The notes: generated by a model not told the origin, from the sequence alone. Shown: positions 8,038 through 19,268, counted from the stretch's first letter. The stretch is DNA of 64,000 nucleotides from Polycyclovorans algicola TG408 (GCF_000711245.1 NZ_JOMH01000001.1:372001-436000); one strand, 5' to 3'. A program made the numbers and translations.

Positions 8038-9018
8038 TCAAGCGGTCGCTTTGGGCGATGACCAGTTTTCAAGTTGCATCCCCAACGACAGTTCATGGGC
8101 GCGCAGGGCGTCCTTGATTTCGTTGAGCGATTTCTTGCCGAGGTTGGGCGTCTTCATCAGTTCAATCTCGGTCCGCTGCACCAGATCACCGATGTAATAC
8201 AGATTTTCAGCCTTGAGGCAGTTGGCGGAACGCACCGTCAGCTCAAGATCGTCAATCGGACGGAACAGGATGGCCGGCAGGTCGTTACCGCCCTGCGCAA
8301 CCGCCTGGGTCGCCACTTCTGCTTCAAGGTCGACGAACACCGACAATTGTTCGCGCAGGATGCGTGCGGCCAGACGCACCGCCTCACCCGGATCGACGCT
8401 GCCGTTGGTGTCGACATCGAGCACCAGCTTGTCGAGGTCGGTGCGCTGCGCTACGCGCGCGCGCTCGACGCTGTAGCTGACCCGGCGCACCGGGCTGTAA
8501 GACGCGTCGAGGCGCAGCACGCCGACGCCGCGGCCTTCTTCTTCACGGGCGATGGCGGTGGACGGCACATAACCGCGGCCGCGCATCACTTTGAGTGTTG
8601 CGTTGATCTTGCCGCCGGTCAGCGTCGCCAGATGCAGATCGGGATTGACGATCTCAACATCGTGGTCGGCTTGGATATCACCGGCGGTGATTTCGCCGTG
8701 ACCCGACTTTTCGAGGCGAAGCGTGACTTCGTCGCGACCGTGCATGCGCACCGCGATGTTCTTCATGTTGAGGAGGATGTCGAGGACATCTTCCTGAACG
8801 CCTTCGATGGCGCCGTACTCATGCACGACACCGTCGATCTGCACTTCGGTGACGGCAGCGCCGGGCACCGAAGACAGCAGGATGCGACGCAGTGCGTTGC
8901 CCAGCGTGTGGCCAAAGCCGCGTTCCATCGGCTCCAGGGTCACGCGGGCGCGGACCGGAGAAAGGCTCTCGACTTCGACGAGGCGGGGCTTCAACAAATC
9001 GGCAACAACATTTTGCAT
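8038..9018 (-). CDS. rpoA: DNA-directed RNA polymerase subunit alpha
   Basis: A 326-residue alpha subunit. The N-terminal assembly domain (about 1-230) includes [17 protein letters not shown] and the C-terminal domain (about 245-320) includes the DNA- and activator-binding helices [20 protein letters not shown] and [16 protein letters not shown]; the Arg equivalent to E. coli R265 is present (VRSANC). It dimerises to nucleate polymerase assembly with the beta and beta' subunits also encoded in this window. The 29-bp gap to rpsD contains a boxA-like site. Confidence 0.98.
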   Translation of the reverse strand: MQNVVADLLKPRLVEVESLSPVRARVTLEPMERGFGHTLGNALRRILLSSVPGAAVTEVQIDGVVHEYGAIEGVQEDVLDILLNMKNIAVRMHGRDEVTLRLEKSGHGEITAGDIQADHDVEIVNPDLHLATLTGGKINATLKVMRGRGYVPSTAIAREEEGRGVGVLRLDASYSPVRRVSYSVERARVAQRTDLDKLVLDVDTNGSVDPGEAVRLAARILREQLSVFVDLEAEVATQAVAQGGNDLPAILFRPIDDLELTVRSANCLKAENLYYIGDLVQRTEIELMKTPNLGKKSLNEIKDALRAHELSLGMQLENWSSPKATA

Positions 9019-9029
9019 GGGGCGAACCT

Positions 9030-9041
9030 TGTGAAAGAGCG
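9030..9041 (-). promoter_or_regulatory. boxA-like antitermination site before rpoA
   Basis: On the minus strand it reads CGCTCTTTCACA, which matches 10 of 12 positions of the E. coli rrn boxA (TGCTCTTTAACA) and differs at one position from the lambda nut boxA as I recall it. It lies in the short rpsD-rpoA gap. Function as a NusB-S10 binding site is inferred. Confidence 0.4.
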
Positions 9042-9047
9042 ACTGGC

Positions 9048-9668
9048 TTACTTCGAGTACAACTCGACAACCAGACTCTCGTTGATGTCGGGCAGGATCT
9101 GGTCACGCAGCGGCACGGCCTTGAAAGTCCCTTTCAGGTCTTTCTCGCTGACATCCACCCATTCCGGGAAGCCGATCTGCGCGGCAATGGCCAGCGACTC
9201 GGCAATACGGCCCTGCTTGTTGGCTTTCTGGGCGACCTCGACGGTGTCACCCGCCTGCACGGTGTAAGAGGCAATGTTGACCTGCTTGCCATTGACGGCA
9301 ATGGCCTTGTGGCTGACCAACTGGCGAGCCTCGGCGCGGGTGCGGCCAAAGCCCATGCGGTACACCACGTTGTCGAGACGCGTTTCGAGCAACTGCAGCA
9401 GGATCACGCCGGTGGCGCCTTTGCGGCTGGACGCCTTCTTGTAATAGTTGAGGAACTGGCGCTCGAGCACGCCGTACATCTGCTTCAGCTTCTGCTTCTC
9501 GCGGAGCTGCAGCGCGTAGTCCGACAGGCGGATGCGACGCGCGCCATGCTGCCCCGGCGGGGTGTCGAGCTTGCACTTGCCATCCAGGGGACGGGCGCGG
9601 CTCTTGAGGAACAGGTCCGTGCCGACACGGCGGGACAACTTGCATTTCGGGCCGATGTAACGAGCCAT
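9048..9668 (-). CDS. rpsD: 30S ribosomal protein S4
   Basis: A 206-residue S4, the usual length. It begins [20 protein letters not shown], has the S4 RNA-binding domain in the second half ([39 protein letters not shown]) and ends with the typical VVELYSK. S4 is a primary 16S rRNA binder in body assembly, and in enterobacteria it also represses the alpha operon at a pseudoknot near the rpsM start. This is the zinc-free form (no N-terminal Cys quartet). It lies 18 bp after rpsK. Confidence 0.98.
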   Translation of the reverse strand: MARYIGPKCKLSRRVGTDLFLKSRARPLDGKCKLDTPPGQHGARRIRLSDYALQLREKQKLKQMYGVLERQFLNYYKKASSRKGATGVILLQLLETRLDNVVYRMGFGRTRAEARQLVSHKAIAVNGKQVNIASYTVQAGDTVEVAQKANKQGRIAESLAIAAQIGFPEWVDVSEKDLKGTFKAVPLRDQILPDINESLVVELYSK

Positions 9669-9686
9669 AGTCTTCTCTGCCTTTTC

Positions 9687-10082
<396 letters not shown>

Positions 10083-10111
10083 GAATATGCCTTTATCTCA
10101 AAGAGTCGCGG

Positions 10112-10468
10112 TTACTTCTTGATCGCACGACGGGGGCCCTTGCGGGTCCGTGCATTGGTCCGGGTGCGCTGACCGCGCACCGGCAGACCACGGCGATGAC
10201 GCAGACCGCGATAGCAGCCAAGGTCCATGAGACGCTTGATGCTCATCGACACCTCGCGGCGCAGGTCGCCTTCAACGACGAATTTGCCGACCGAGGCGCG
10301 CAGGCGCTCAACCTCTTCTTCGGTGAGCTGACGGATCTGCACGCTTTCGGCGATATTCGCGTCGGCGCAGACCAGTTTGGCGCGCGTTGCGCCGATACCG
10401 TAGATCGCACGCAATGCGATCACAGTGTGTTTTTTATCCGGGATGTTAACCCCCGCGATACGTGCCAT
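10112..10468 (-). CDS. rpsM: 30S ribosomal protein S13
   Basis: A 118-residue S13 starting [20 protein letters not shown] at the ATG at 10468. AGGAG lies 8 nt upstream; an in-frame start further upstream would add 13 unconserved residues and is rejected. The helix-two-turn-helix and basic tail ([19 protein letters not shown]) contact the P-site tRNA and the 30S head. It is the first gene of the alpha operon and is separated from rpmJ by an attenuator-like hairpin. Confidence 0.98.
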   Translation of the reverse strand: MARIAGVNIPDKKHTVIALRAIYGIGATRAKLVCADANIAESVQIRQLTEEEVERLRASVGKFVVEGDLRREVSMSIKRLMDLGCYRGLRHRRGLPVRGQRTRTNARTRKGPRRAIKK

Positions 10469-10504
10469 GCGCGTAACTCCTGAGACTAAAGCGCTATAAA
10501 GAAA

Positions 10505-10539
10505 CAAAAAAGGGCGAGAACTCTAAAGAGTCGTCCGCC
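10505..10539 (-). terminator. Attenuator-like hairpin with U6 tract between rpmJ and rpsM (spc/alpha boundary)
   Basis: In the minus-strand RNA, GGCG (10536-10539) pairs with CGCC (10513-10516) and ACTCT with AGAGT in the inner part, with mismatches between. Six U residues follow (10506-10511). The inner palindrome CTCTAAAGAG is at 10521-10530. It lies at the classic boundary between the spc and alpha operons. No separate alpha promoter is obvious downstream, so partial read-through is likely. Confidence 0.55.
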
Positions 10540-10562
10540 TTAATGCAAATGTTGCCGGGTGA

Positions 10563-10676
10563 TCAGCCCTGGCGCTGCTTGTGACGCAAATCGGTGCAGA
10601 TCACCCGCACCACACCGTTACGCCGGATCACTTTGCAGTTACGGCAGATTTTTTTGACCGACGCACGAACCTTCAT
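10563..10676 (-). CDS. rpmJ: 50S ribosomal protein L36
   Basis: A 37-residue L36, too short for many ORF screens. It starts [20 protein letters not shown] and ends LRHKQRQG. Cys11, Cys14, Cys27 and His32 form the zinc site of the 'C+' type. It is the last gene of the spc operon, 62 bp after secY. Confidence 0.97.
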   Translation of the reverse strand: MKVRASVKKICRNCKVIRRNGVVRVICTDLRHKQRQG

Positions 10677-10738
10677 GATCAACCCCACACAAGGAGAAAC
10701 TGGTTAAGAACCGGCGCACCGGACCCCGCAAACGCTGA

Positions 10739-12079
10739 TCAGCGCAGCGGTGTCGGTGTCGAGCCGGGCTTCAGATTGGCCTTCTTCAGAAGACCGTCGT
10801 ACTGATGTGACATCAGGTGCGCCTGCAGCTGCGCCATGAAGTCCATCACCACCACCACAATAATGAGCAGCGAGGTGCCGCCCAGATAAAACGGAATGCC
10901 CGGATAGAACGACCGCAGAATTTCCGGGAACAGGCAGACGGCCGTGATGTACGCCGCACCCACCACCGTCAAACGCGTCAGCACCGTGTCGATGAAGCGC
11001 GCCGTGTGGACGCCAGGGCGCACACCGGGGATGAAGGCACCGCTCTTCTTCAGGTTGTCGGCCGTGTCGCGGCTGTCAAACACCAACGCGGTGTAGAAGA
11101 AGCAGAAGAAGATGATCAGCGACGCAAACAGCAAGGTGTACAACGGGCTGCCGGGTGACAGCGCATTGACCACCTGTTGCAACACGCCACCGGGGTTGTC
11201 GCCCCCGGCAAACTGGACGATCGACGCCGGGAACAGAATGATCGAGCTGGCGAAAATCGGCGGAATCACGCCCGCCATGTTGATCTTCAGCGGCAAGTGC
11301 TGGGTCTGCGCGGCAAACACCTTACGCCCCTGCTGACGCCGTGCGTGATGCACGGGGATGCGGCGTTGGGCGCGCTCAAACATGACCACGCCGAAGGTGA
11401 TCGCGATCAGCAGCACAAACACCACCAACACCACGAAGCCGCTCACCGAGCCTTCGCTGACCAACTGCGCCGTGCCGCCAATGGCGGCCGGGAAGCCGGC
11501 GACGATCCCGGCGAAGATCAGGATCGAGATGCCGTTGCCAATGCCGCGCTCGGTGATTTGCTCACCCAGCCACATCAGGAACATGGTCCCGGCGATCAGA
11601 CTGATCGAGGCAACGAACAGGAAACCCAGTCCTGGTGAAAAAGCCACGCCACTGCCCTGCAGCGCGTAAGAGGCGCCCACCGATTGAAAGGTGGCAAGCA
11701 CCAGCGTGCCGTAGCGGGTGTACTTGGTGATCTGGCGACGACCGGACTCACCTTCTTTCTTGAGCTCTTTGAGCGACGGCAACGTGGCCGACAGCAGCTG
11801 CACGATGATCGCCGCACTGATGTACGGCATGACGCCCAGCGCGAACACCGACAGACGCTCAAGCGCACCGCCCGAGAACATGTTGAACATGTCCAGGATG
11901 GTGCCGCGCTGCTGGTCGAACAGCGCCGCCATCTGGCCCGGGTCGATGCCCGGCACCGGAATGAAGCTGCCGATGCGATACACCAGGATGGCGCCCAGCA
12001 GGAACAGCACACGACCACGCACCTCAGAAATCTTGCTGAGGTCCGGGACCATGGAGCTGCCGGGTGCTTTCTTCGCCAT
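10739..12079 (-). CDS. secY: Preprotein translocase subunit SecY
   Basis: A 446-residue SecY with ten membrane helices. Recognisable segments are the N-terminal [20 protein letters not shown] and IPVPGID, the plug-side stretch [31 protein letters not shown], and the cytoplasmic [20 protein letters not shown]. It forms the SecYEG channel with SecE (encoded at 37410-37796). Its place after rplO and before rpmJ is the standard spc-operon location. A Met at residue 10 is an alternative start. Confidence 0.97.
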   Translation of the reverse strand: MAKKAPGSSMVPDLSKISEVRGRVLFLLGAILVYRIGSFIPVPGIDPGQMAALFDQQRGTILDMFNMFSGGALERLSVFALGVMPYISAAIIVQLLSATLPSLKELKKEGESGRRQITKYTRYGTLVLATFQSVGASYALQGSGVAFSPGLGFLFVASISLIAGTMFLMWLGEQITERGIGNGISILIFAGIVAGFPAAIGGTAQLVSEGSVSGFVVLVVFVLLIAITFGVVMFERAQRRIPVHHARRQQGRKVFAAQTQHLPLKINMAGVIPPIFASSIILFPASIVQFAGGDNPGGVLQQVVNALSPGSPLYTLLFASLIIFFCFFYTALVFDSRDTADNLKKSGAFIPGVRPGVHTARFIDTVLTRLTVVGAAYITAVCLFPEILRSFYPGIPFYLGGTSLLIIVVVVMDFMAQLQAHLMSHQYDGLLKKANLKPGSTPTPLR

Positions 12080-12106
12080 AGTTATGGTGCGCGTTGAGTC
12101 GTGATG

Positions 12107-12544
12107 TTATTCGGCAATCGAGCCGCCAGCCGCAGTGACCGCTTCGCGGGCACCGGCAGTGATGCCGATGCCGCGAATGGTGACCGCGCGGCTGATCGAG
12201 CCCGACTTGATGACCTTGACTGTCAGCGTGTCACGGCGCACCACGCCTTCTGCAATGAGGGTCGCCAGATCAATCTCTGTGGCTTTCATCTTCTCGAGCT
12301 TGCTCAGCGTCAGTTCGACACGCGTCAGCGACTGCTGCGAGGTGAAGCCTCGCTTGGGCAGACGACGCTGGATCGGCATCTGGCCGCCTTCAAAGCCCAC
12401 CTTGTGGTAGCCGCCCTTGCGCGCATGCTGACCCTTGTGGCCGCGACCTGCGGTTTTGCCCAGACCCGAACCGATGCCACGACCGACGCGGGTACGCGCG
12501 GTCTTGGCGCCCTCGGCGGGGCTCATCTCGTTGAGCTTCATCAT
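12107..12544 (-). CDS. rplO: 50S ribosomal protein L15
   Basis: A 145-residue L15. The Gly/Arg-rich N-terminus ([30 protein letters not shown]) threads into 23S rRNA and the C-terminal half is the globular L15 fold. Two consecutive ATGs (12544 and 12541) could start it; the first shares one base with the rpmD stop codon, so translation is coupled either way. Confidence 0.97.
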   Translation of the reverse strand: MMKLNEMSPAEGAKTARTRVGRGIGSGLGKTAGRGHKGQHARKGGYHKVGFEGGQMPIQRRLPKRGFTSQQSLTRVELTLSKLEKMKATEIDLATLIAEGVVRRDTLTVKVIKSGSISRAVTIRGIGITAGAREAVTAAGGSIAE

Positions 12545-12732
12545 CAGATTTCTTCCACTTTCAGCAGGTAGCTGATCTTGTGAACCATCCCCATCACTTC
12601 GGGGGTGGCCGTCAGGGTTTTGGTGTTGTTCGGACGACGAAGACCCAGACCGTGCGCACAGGCAACATGATTAGGCAGGCGCTTGGCCAGGCTGCGCAAC
12701 AGCGTGAGTTTGACTTGTTTGTGGCTGCTCAT
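12544..12732 (-). CDS. rpmD: 50S ribosomal protein L30
   Basis: A 62-residue L30, the usual bacterial size. Conserved features are [39 protein letters not shown] and the [14 protein letters not shown] end. It is 9 bp after rpsE, and its stop overlaps the rplO start. Confidence 0.96.
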   Translation of the reverse strand: MSSHKQVKLTLLRSLAKRLPNHVACAHGLGLRRPNNTKTLTATPEVMGMVHKISYLLKVEEI

Positions 12733-12741
12733 GTCCGTTCC

Positions 12742-13254
12742 TTAGCCCAGAATCTCTTCGACGGTCTTGCCGCGCTTGGCAGCAATCTCCGACGGGAGAT
12801 TCATCTTCTTCAGCGCGTCGATGGTGGCGCGAACCACGTTGATCGAGTTACGCGAGCCCAGTGACTTGGCGAGAATGTTGTGCACACCGGCCACCTCGAA
12901 TACCGCGCGCATGGCGCCGCCGGCGATGACGCCCGTACCCTCAGAAGCCGGCCGCAGGAACACGCGGCTGGCGCCGTGCTCGCCCCACATCTCGTGTTGC
13001 ACCGTGCCGCCACGCAGGGCCACCGTCACCATTGATTTCTTGGCCTGGTCCATCGCCTTGGCGATGGCGGCCGGCACTTCTTTGGCCTTGCCGTAGCCGA
13101 AGCCGACGCGGCCTTCGCCGTCACCGACCACGGTCAGCGCCGTGAAGGCGAACTGCTTGCCGCCCTTGACGGTTTTCGACACGCGGTTGACGGTGATCAG
13201 CTTCTCTTTGAGATCGCTGCCCTGGTCGTCGTACTGATACTGGGGAGATGCCAT
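12742..13254 (-). CDS. rpsE: 30S ribosomal protein S5
   Basis: A 170-residue S5. The N-terminal double-stranded RNA-binding fold contains [20 protein letters not shown] and [20 protein letters not shown]; the C-terminal fold contains [19 protein letters not shown] and [17 protein letters not shown]5 helps maintain translational accuracy and lines the mRNA entry channel. The KTVKGGK loop that carries spectinomycin-resistance changes in other bacteria looks wild type. Confidence 0.98.
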   Translation of the reverse strand: MASPQYQYDDQGSDLKEKLITVNRVSKTVKGGKQFAFTALTVVGDGEGRVGFGYGKAKEVPAAIAKAMDQAKKSMVTVALRGGTVQHEMWGEHGASRVFLRPASEGTGVIAGGAMRAVFEVAGVHNILAKSLGSRNSINVVRATIDALKKMNLPSEIAAKRGKTVEEILG

Positions 13255-13257
13255 AAC

Positions 13258-13608
13258 TTAGAACTCCAATCCGGCTTCGCGCGCGGCATCCGCCAGCGCC
13301 TGGATACGTCCGTGGTATTGAAACCCGGACCGATCGAATGCAACAGTGCTGATACCCGCCGCCTTGGCCCGCTCGGCAATCAACGCACCGATGCGCTTGG
13401 CCGCGTCGACATTTCCGGTGGCGGGCAACGCTAGGCTGGACTCCAGCGTCGAGGCCGAGGCCAGCACGGTGGCAGCGTCCGGCGCAATCAGTTGCGCATA
13501 GATGTGCCGCGGCGTGCGGTGCACGCACAAACGGGGAACGCCCAGGCTGCGAATGCGTGCGCGGGTGCGGCGTGCGCGACGAATGCGGGCTGTTTTCTTG
13601 TCTTTCAT
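13258..13608 (-). CDS. rplR: 50S ribosomal protein L18
   Basis: A 116-residue L18, which binds 5S rRNA with L5. It begins with a basic helix ([20 protein letters not shown]), then [15 protein letters not shown] and ends with the conserved [20 protein letters not shown]. It lies 3 bp before rpsE. Confidence 0.97.
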   Translation of the reverse strand: MKDKKTARIRRARRTRARIRSLGVPRLCVHRTPRHIYAQLIAPDAATVLASASTLESSLALPATGNVDAAKRIGALIAERAKAAGISTVAFDRSGFQYHGRIQALADAAREAGLEF

Positions 13609-13658
13609 GCCACTCTCGAACTTGTAATGAATGCGGTGACGTCGGCGTTGATCGGCGG

Positions 13659-14189
13659 TTACTTCTTCTTGGCTTCTTTCATGACGACCTTCTCGCCCAA
13701 ATAGCGAACACCCTTGCCCTTGTAGGGCTCCGGCGGACGGTAGCTGCGCAGATGGGCAGCCACCTGGCCGACCACCTGCTTGTCGGCGCCGCGAATCACG
13801 ATTTCGGTCTGGCTCGGCGTTTCCACCGAGATGCCCTCGGGAATCGGGTAATTGACCGGATGCGACAGGCCCACCGCCAGGTTGACAACCTTGCCCTGGG
13901 TCGAGGCGCGGTAACCGACGCCCACCAGCTGCAAGCGGCGCTCGTAACCTTCGGACACGCCCTTGACCATGTTGGCGACGATGGCACGCACCGTGCCGGA
14001 CAGCGCGGCGTTACGGGTGATCGAGTCGACGGCAACGGTGAACGTCTGGCCGTCCTGCTCGAGCAGCACACCTTTCGGCAACGTGAAGTTCAGGCTGCCC
14101 TTAGCGCCCTTGACCGACACATTGGACGCGGTGACCTGCAGATCCACGCCCTTGGGCAGTGAGATCGGATTTTTTGCGACACGAGACAT
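13659..14189 (-). CDS. rplF: 50S ribosomal protein L6
   Basis: A 176-residue L6 made of two similar domains. I start it at the ATG at 14189 ([19 protein letters not shown]), which has AGGAAA 6-7 nt upstream; a longer in-frame extension to 14279 overlaps rpsH and is unconserved. The C-terminal domain has the family signature [21 protein letters not shown]6 sits near the factor-binding site by the sarcin-ricin loop. Confidence 0.98.
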   Translation of the reverse strand: MSRVAKNPISLPKGVDLQVTASNVSVKGAKGSLNFTLPKGVLLEQDGQTFTVAVDSITRNAALSGTVRAIVANMVKGVSEGYERRLQLVGVGYRASTQGKVVNLAVGLSHPVNYPIPEGISVETPSQTEIVIRGADKQVVGQVAAHLRSYRPPEPYKGKGVRYLGEKVVMKEAKKK

Positions 14190-14220
14190 AATCGTTTCCT
14201 GGGTTCTATCGCAGCGTGGC

Positions 14221-14619
14221 TTACGCCACCACGCAGAGGACTTCGCCGCCCTGGCCGGTGGCGCGGGCCTGGCGGTCACTCATCACGCCCGTGGAGGTCG
14301 AGATGATGGCCACGCCGAGTCCACCCAACACCTTGGGCAATTCGTCCTTGTTCTTGTAAACGCGCAGCGCCGGACGGCTGATGCGCTGAATGCGCTCGAT
14401 CACCGGCTTGCCCTGGAAATATTTCAGGCGAACGGTCATCACGCGCTTGTTTCCGGGGGCATCGGCCACTGAAAACTCGGCGATGTAACCCTCGTCCTTC
14501 AACACACGGGCGATGGCTTCCTTGACCTTGGAGGAAGGCGACAGCACTTGCTTCTGCTTGGCCATCTGGCCATTGCGGAGGCGGGTCAGGAAATCTGCGA
14601 TGGGGTCATGCATGCTCAT
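14221..14619 (-). CDS. rpsH: 30S ribosomal protein S8
   Basis: A 132-residue S8 beginning [19 protein letters not shown], close to the E. coli start, with the C-terminal [20 protein letters not shown] signature. S8 binds helix 21 of 16S rRNA; in E. coli it also represses the spc operon by binding near the rplX-rplE start. No obvious copy of that target was resolved here. Confidence 0.98.
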   Translation of the reverse strand: MSMHDPIADFLTRLRNGQMAKQKQVLSPSSKVKEAIARVLKDEGYIAEFSVADAPGNKRVMTVRLKYFQGKPVIERIQRISRPALRVYKNKDELPKVLGGLGVAIISTSTGVMSDRQARATGQGGEVLCVVA

Positions 14620-14636
14620 TGAATCATTCGCCTTTG

Positions 14637-14942
14637 TTACCAGCTCGCCTTCTTGAGGCCCGGGACTTCACCGCGCATGGCGGCCTCGCGAAGCTTGTGA
14701 CGCCCCAGACCGAACTTGCGATACACGCCACGGGTACGGCCGGTGAGCTTGCAGCGCCGCACCTGGCGGGTGTAGCTGGCGTCACGCGGCTGCTTCTGCA
14801 TCTGCACCACGGCGGACTGCTTGTCCTCGTAGGACGCATTTGGATCGGCGATCACTTCGCGCAGCTTCTGTCGCTTCACCGCGAACTTCGCAACGAGCTT
14901 GGCGCGCTTTTTCTCGCGCTCGATCATGTTGGTCTTTGCCAT
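14637..14942 (-). CDS. rpsN: 30S ribosomal protein S14 (zinc-free type)
   Basis: A 101-residue S14 of the long, zinc-independent form: it has no CxxC pair. Key stretches are [20 protein letters not shown] and the C-terminal [20 protein letters not shown] followed by [19 protein letters not shown]. It contacts the head of the 30S subunit. Order rplE-rpsN-rpsH is standard. Confidence 0.97.
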   Translation of the reverse strand: MAKTNMIEREKKRAKLVAKFAVKRQKLREVIADPNASYEDKQSAVVQMQKQPRDASYTRQVRRCKLTGRTRGVYRKFGLGRHKLREAAMRGEVPGLKKASW

Positions 14943-14954
14943 CGTCTTTCGCCC

Positions 14955-15491
14955 TTACTTGCGGAACGGGAAGCCAAAGGCGTCAAGCAGGGCACGCCCT
15001 TGCTCATCGTTCTTGGCAGAGGTGGTCAGCGAGATGTTCATGCCGCGGGTGGCGTCGACCTTGTCGTAGTCGATTTCCGCAAAAATGATCTGCTCGGTCA
15101 CACCGAAGTTGAAATTGCCGCGGCCGTCGAAGCCGCTGGCCTTGATGCCGCGGAAGTCGCGGATACGCGGCAGCGCGACGTTGACCAGACGTTCGAAGAA
15201 TTCGTACATGCGCTCGCGGCGCAGCGTCACCATCACGCCCACCGGATAGTTCTCACGAATCTTGAAGCCGGCCACGGCGATGCGCGACTTGGTGATCACC
15301 GGCTTCTGGCCGGCGATCGCAATCATGTCGGACACTGCGTGTTCCATGATCTTTTTGTCGGCCGTGGCTTCGCCGACACCCATGTTCAGGGTGATCTTGG
15401 TGATGCGCGGCACTTCCATCGCACCCAGACCGAGGTCCTTGCGCAATTTCGGCACGACCTCGTTCTGGTAATAAGTCTGAAAATTAGACAT
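14955..15491 (-). CDS. rplE: 50S ribosomal protein L5
   Basis: A 178-residue L5, which carries 5S rRNA with L18 and touches the P-site tRNA. Visible conserved segments include [60 protein letters not shown] and [20 protein letters not shown]. Confidence 0.98.
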   Translation of the reverse strand: MSNFQTYYQNEVVPKLRKDLGLGAMEVPRITKITLNMGVGEATADKKIMEHAVSDMIAIAGQKPVITKSRIAVAGFKIRENYPVGVMVTLRRERMYEFFERLVNVALPRIRDFRGIKASGFDGRGNFNFGVTEQIIFAEIDYDKVDATRGMNISLTTSAKNDEQGRALLDAFGFPFRK

Positions 15492-15500
15492 CGTTGATCC

Positions 15501-15827
15501 TTAAGCGTCGACGGGAGTTTGCGTCGACTTGAAGATGCGCACCTTGCGGGCCGAGTCGCCTTCGCCTTCAAAGCGAATGGCCACGCGATCACCCTTTTCC
15601 GCCTGCGCGTTCCACAACATCACGTTGGAAGCCTGGATCGGCATGGTCTTTTCCACCACGCCACCGGCGACACCGGCCTGGGGGTTCGGACGCTGGCTTT
15701 TCTTCACCACGTTGATGCCGTCAACCACCAGCTTGCCGTTGGCGAGCACTTGCTCAACGCGGCCGCGACGACCTTTGTCCTTACCGCAGATGACGACGAC
15801 TTCGTCGCCCGATTTGATCTTTTTCAT
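15501..15827 (-). CDS. rplX: 50S ribosomal protein L24
   Basis: A 108-residue L24 with the KOW motif near the N-terminus ([20 protein letters not shown]) and the conserved [21 protein letters not shown]24 initiates 50S assembly and lies by the tunnel exit. It ends 9 bp before rplE. Confidence 0.97.
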   Translation of the reverse strand: MKKIKSGDEVVVICGKDKGRRGRVEQVLANGKLVVDGINVVKKSQRPNPQAGVAGGVVEKTMPIQASNVMLWNAQAEKGDRVAIRFEGEGDSARKVRIFKSTQTPVDA

Positions 15828-15837
15828 GGACGCGACC

Positions 15838-16203
15838 TCACATCACTTCAGGGGCGAGCGACACGATCTTCATGAACCGCTCGCGCAGTTCGCGCGTCAC
15901 GGGCCCAAAGATACGGGTGCCCAGGGGCTCACCCTTGCTCGACAGCAGCACCGCTGCGTTGTTGTCGAAGCGGATGGCCGAACCGTCGGGACGGCGAATG
16001 GCGTGACGGGTGCGGACGACAACCGCGTCGTGCACTTCGCCCTTCTTCACCTTGCCGCGCGGGATAGCGTCCTTGACGGTGACCTTGACCAGGTCGCCGA
16101 CACCGGCATAACGCCGGCGGCTGCTGCCCTTGACCTGGATCACCTGGACCAGCTTGGCGCCGCTGTTGTCAGCCGCCAGCAGAAAGCTTTCCTGTTGAAT
16201 CAT
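15838..16203 (-). CDS. rplN: 50S ribosomal protein L14
   Basis: A 121-residue L14 starting [20 protein letters not shown], with [20 protein letters not shown] and [19 protein letters not shown]. It forms part of the intersubunit bridge near helix 95 and is the docking site of RsfS, whose gene is also in this window (56254-56661). It overlaps rpsQ by 4 nt. Confidence 0.98.
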   Translation of the reverse strand: MIQQESFLLAADNSGAKLVQVIQVKGSSRRRYAGVGDLVKVTVKDAIPRGKVKKGEVHDAVVVRTRHAIRRPDGSAIRFDNNAAVLLSSKGEPLGTRIFGPVTRELRERFMKIVSLAPEVM

Positions 16204-16475
16204 GCGACCACCCCGCCCTTTTGCAGGACTTCAACCAGCTTGAAATGCTTGGTACGCGAAATCGGCCGTGATTCAACGATGGCGACCAGGTCGCCGACGC
16301 TGCACTCGTTGGTTTCATCATGCGCATGCAGCTTGGTCGAGCGGCGGATGTACTTGCCGTACAGCGGATGCTTCTCGCTGCGCTCGATCAACACCGTGAT
16401 CGTCTTGTTGGGCTTGGCGCTGGTCACGGTACCGACCAGGCGACGGCCGCCTTTTGCCGTTTGCGTCTCGCTCAT
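16200..16475 (-). CDS. rpsQ: 30S ribosomal protein S17
   Basis: A 91-residue S17 (OB fold), with [40 protein letters not shown] and [20 protein letters not shown]. It binds the 5' domain of 16S rRNA early in assembly. It overlaps rpmC and rplN by 4 nt each, so the three are translationally coupled. Confidence 0.97.
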   Translation of the reverse strand: MSETQTAKGGRRLVGTVTSAKPNKTITVLIERSEKHPLYGKYIRRSTKLHAHDETNECSVGDLVAIVESRPISRTKHFKLVEVLQKGGVVA

Positions 16476-16678
16476 TTGACAGCCCTCTGGGCCGATTGAA
16501 CGGATTTCACGCGGGCGATGTTTTTCCGAACCTGCCCCATCAAATGGTGCTGGTTCATCTGACCGGTTGCGCGTTGCATCCGAAGGTTGAACTGTTCTTT
16601 GCGGAGTGCGACCAGCTCTTGCTGGAGTTCGTCGCCCGATTTGCCGCTCAGCGTTTTAAGGTATTCAGCGCTTTTCAT
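16472..16678 (-). CDS. rpmC: 50S ribosomal protein L29
   Basis: A 68-residue L29, two antiparallel helices: [37 protein letters not shown] and [16 protein letters not shown]. It lies at the tunnel exit beside L23. It directly abuts rplP with no spacer. Confidence 0.96.
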   Translation of the reverse strand: MKSAEYLKTLSGKSGDELQQELVALRKEQFNLRMQRATGQMNQHHLMGQVRKNIARVKSVQSAQRAVK

Positions 16679-17092
16679 TTACAGCACCGTCCGGTTGGCA
16701 AAGCTGGTTTTCACCGACAACTTGGCCGCAGCAAGACGGAACGCTTCCTGCGCCTCGGCTTCGGTGACGCCTTCAATTTCATAGAGCATCTTGCCGGGCT
16801 GGACCTTGGCGACCCAATACTCGACGTTGCCTTTGCCCGAGCCCATGCGAACTTCGAGCGGCTTCTTGGTGACCGGCACGTCGGGGAAGATACGAATCCA
16901 CAACTTGCCGCCACGCTTCACATAACGGGTGATGACGCGACGGGCGGCTTCGATCTGACGCGCCGTAATACGGCCGTGCTCGGTCGACTTCAAGCCGTAC
17001 TCGCCAAAGCTGACCTTGTTGCCGTTAAAGGTCATGCCCCGGTTGGTGCCCTTCATCTGCTTGCGGAATTTCGTCCGCTTCGGTTGCATCAT
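16679..17092 (-). CDS. rplP: 50S ribosomal protein L16
   Basis: A 137-residue L16, an essential component near the A-site tRNA elbow. It begins [20 protein letters not shown] and contains [40 protein letters not shown] and [20 protein letters not shown]. The second Met aligns with the usual position 1 or 2; the first ATG is used. Confidence 0.98.
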   Translation of the reverse strand: MMQPKRTKFRKQMKGTNRGMTFNGNKVSFGEYGLKSTEHGRITARQIEAARRVITRYVKRGGKLWIRIFPDVPVTKKPLEVRMGSGKGNVEYWVAKVQPGKMLYEIEGVTEAEAQEAFRLAAAKLSVKTSFANRTVL

Positions 17093-17110
17093 GAGTGTGC
17101 GCTCCTAATT

Positions 17111-17797
17111 TCAGGCCGAAACGGCCTCGGCGGATTCGTCCTTCTTGGCGCCACGGCTTTCTTCGAAAACCTCGCCATTGAAGACCCACACCTTGATGCC
17201 GATGATGCCGTAGGTGGTCTGTGCTTCCGACGTGCCGTAATCGACAAAGGCACGCAGGGTGTGCAGCGGCACACGGCCTTCGCGATACCACTCGGTACGG
17301 GCAATTTCGGCGCCATTAAGGCGACCGGACACCTGGATCTTGATTCCGCCCGCCCCCTGGCGCATGGCGTTCTGAACCGAGCGCTTCATCGCGCGTCGGA
17401 ACATGATGCGGCGTTCGAGCTGCTGGGCAATGCTGTCGGCGACCAACTTGGCGTCGGTTTCCGGCTTGCGGATTTCCTCGACACTGATGTGCACCGAATC
17501 CGCCTTCAGCTCGAAGCGCTTGGCGACTTCCTGCTTCAGCTTCTCGATGTCTTCGCCCTTCTTGCCGATGACGATGCCGGGCCGCGCGGTGTGAATGATC
17601 ACCCGGGCTGACTTCGACGGACGCTCGATCTGGATACGGCTGACGTTGGCCTGCGCCAGACGCTTGCGCAGGTACTCGCGGACTTCCATGTCACGCGTCA
17701 GGTTTTCGCCGTAGGCGGCTTTTTCGGCATACCAGTTGGACGTCCACTGTGTGGAAATGCCCAGACGGAAACCGGTTGGATTGACTTTATGGCCCAT
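17111..17797 (-). CDS. rpsC: 30S ribosomal protein S3
   Basis: A 228-residue S3. It starts [20 protein letters not shown] and carries the KH domain ([20 protein letters not shown], with the GxxG loop GKKG) that contacts mRNA at the entry channel, then the C-terminal domain [21 protein letters not shown] short Ala/Glu/Lys tail follows. It lies 3 bp after rplV. Confidence 0.98.
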   Translation of the reverse strand: MGHKVNPTGFRLGISTQWTSNWYAEKAAYGENLTRDMEVREYLRKRLAQANVSRIQIERPSKSARVIIHTARPGIVIGKKGEDIEKLKQEVAKRFELKADSVHISVEEIRKPETDAKLVADSIAQQLERRIMFRRAMKRSVQNAMRQGAGGIKIQVSGRLNGAEIARTEWYREGRVPLHTLRAFVDYGTSEAQTTYGIIGIKVWVFNGEVFEESRGAKKDESAEAVSA

Positions 17798-17800
17798 GGC

Positions 17801-18133
17801 TTACTCGTCGCTCACACGGATGGTGATATGGCTGGTCGGCTTGCTGATGCGGTCGGCACGGCCCTTGGCGCGCGGCATGATGCGGCGCAGCACGGGGCCC
17901 TGATCAACGAAAATCTCGCTGACCTTCAACTCGTCGACATCGGCGCCGAGATTGTTTTCGGCGTTGGCGATTGCAGACTCGAGGACTTTGCGGATCAAAC
18001 CGGCCGCACGCTGATTGGAAAACTTCAGCGTGTTGATGGCTTCATCGACTTTTTTGCCCCGAACCAGATCGGCCACCAATCGCCCTTTTTGCGGCGACAG
18101 ACGGACAAACTTCAGAACGGCGTGGGTTTGCAT
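17801..18133 (-). CDS. rplV: 50S ribosomal protein L22
   Basis: A 110-residue L22. Conserved parts are [40 protein letters not shown] and the hairpin loop that lines the exit tunnel, [20 protein letters not shown]. The loop shows no deletion of the type linked to macrolide resistance in other species. Confidence 0.98.
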   Translation of the reverse strand: MQTHAVLKFVRLSPQKGRLVADLVRGKKVDEAINTLKFSNQRAAGLIRKVLESAIANAENNLGADVDELKVSEIFVDQGPVLRRIMPRAKGRADRISKPTSHITIRVSDE

Positions 18134-18145
18134 GATGGGCCGCCC

Positions 18146-18418
18146 TTATTTCTTGGTTGACTTGTCCGCGTGACCCTTGAACGTCCGGGTCGGCGCAAAC
18201 TCGCCCAATTTGTGGCTGATCATGTTGTCGGTGACGAACACCGGAACATGCTGACGACCGTTGTGCACCTGCATGGTCAGCCCGACCATGTCGGGCGTGA
18301 TCATCGAACGACGCGACCAGGTCTTGATCGGCTTCTTGACGCGTGCGTTGGCCAACTCCTCGACTTTCTTGGCGAGGTGATGATCGACGAACGGCCCCTT
18401 CTTGATGGAACGTGGCAT
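18146..18418 (-). CDS. rpsS: 30S ribosomal protein S19
   Basis: A 90-residue S19 with [40 protein letters not shown] and [20 protein letters not shown]. It pairs with S13 in the 30S head and forms an intersubunit bridge. It lies 9 bp after rplB. Confidence 0.98.
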   Translation of the reverse strand: MPRSIKKGPFVDHHLAKKVEELANARVKKPIKTWSRRSMITPDMVGLTMQVHNGRQHVPVFVTDNMISHKLGEFAPTRTFKGHADKSTKK

Positions 18419-18427
18419 GAGCAGTCC

Positions 18428-19258
18428 TTACTTCTTCTTGCGGCTGCGCAGGATGAAAGCCTGCGTGCGCTTGTTGTTGCGCGTCTTGAGACCCTTGGTC
18501 TGCTGACCCCAGGGCGTGACCGGGTGCGGGTTGCCCTGACCGGACTTGCCTTCGCCACCACCGTGCGGGTGGTCGACCGGGTTCATCACCACACCGCGGG
18601 TGGTCGGGCGGACGCCTTTCCAACGCTTGGCGCCGGCCTTGCCGTACTGACGCAGGTTGTGATCGGAGTTGCCGACTTCACCGAGCGTGGCGCGGCACTC
18701 GCCCAGAATCTTGCGCATTTCGCCGGAGCGTAGACGCACCGTGGCGTACGCACCCTCGCGAGCGACCAGTTGCACGGCGGCACCAGCAGAGCGAGCGATT
18801 TGCGCACCCTTGCCCGGCCGCATCTCGATGCAGTGAATGGTGGAGCCGACCGGGATGTTCTTGATCGGCAGGCAGTTGCCCGTCTTGATCGGCGCGTCAA
18901 AGCCGTTCTGCAACATGTCGTCGGCCTTCACACCGCGCGGCGCGATGATGTAGCGACGCTCGCCATCTGCATACAGCAACAGCGCGATGTGCGATGAGCG
19001 GTTGGGATCGTATTCAATGCGTTCGACCTTGGCGGGAATTCCGTCCTTGTCACGCTTGAAATCGACAATGCGATACCGCTGCTTGTGACCGCCGCCCTTG
19101 TGGCGCGTGGTCATGTGGCCATTGTTGTTACGACCGCCGGTGGCGTGCTTGCCTTCGACCAACGGGCCGTACGGCGCACCCTTGTGCAGGCCCTCGGTCA
19201 CAACCCGCACCACATGGCGCTGGCCCGGTGACGTCGGCTTCATTTGAATGACTGGCAT
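18428..19258 (-). CDS. rplB: 50S ribosomal protein L2
   Basis: A 276-residue L2, needed for subunit joining and peptidyl transfer. It contains [40 protein letters not shown], and the C-terminal motif [20 protein letters not shown] with the conserved His ([10 protein letters not shown]) close to the peptidyl-transferase centre. Confidence 0.98.
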   Translation of the reverse strand: MPVIQMKPTSPGQRHVVRVVTEGLHKGAPYGPLVEGKHATGGRNNNGHMTTRHKGGGHKQRYRIVDFKRDKDGIPAKVERIEYDPNRSSHIALLLYADGERRYIIAPRGVKADDMLQNGFDAPIKTGNCLPIKNIPVGSTIHCIEMRPGKGAQIARSAGAAVQLVAREGAYATVRLRSGEMRKILGECRATLGEVGNSDHNLRQYGKAGAKRWKGVRPTTRGVVMNPVDHPHGGGEGKSGQGNPHPVTPWGQQTKGLKTRNNKRTQAFILRSRKKK

Positions 19259-19268
19259 GTTCTTGTCC

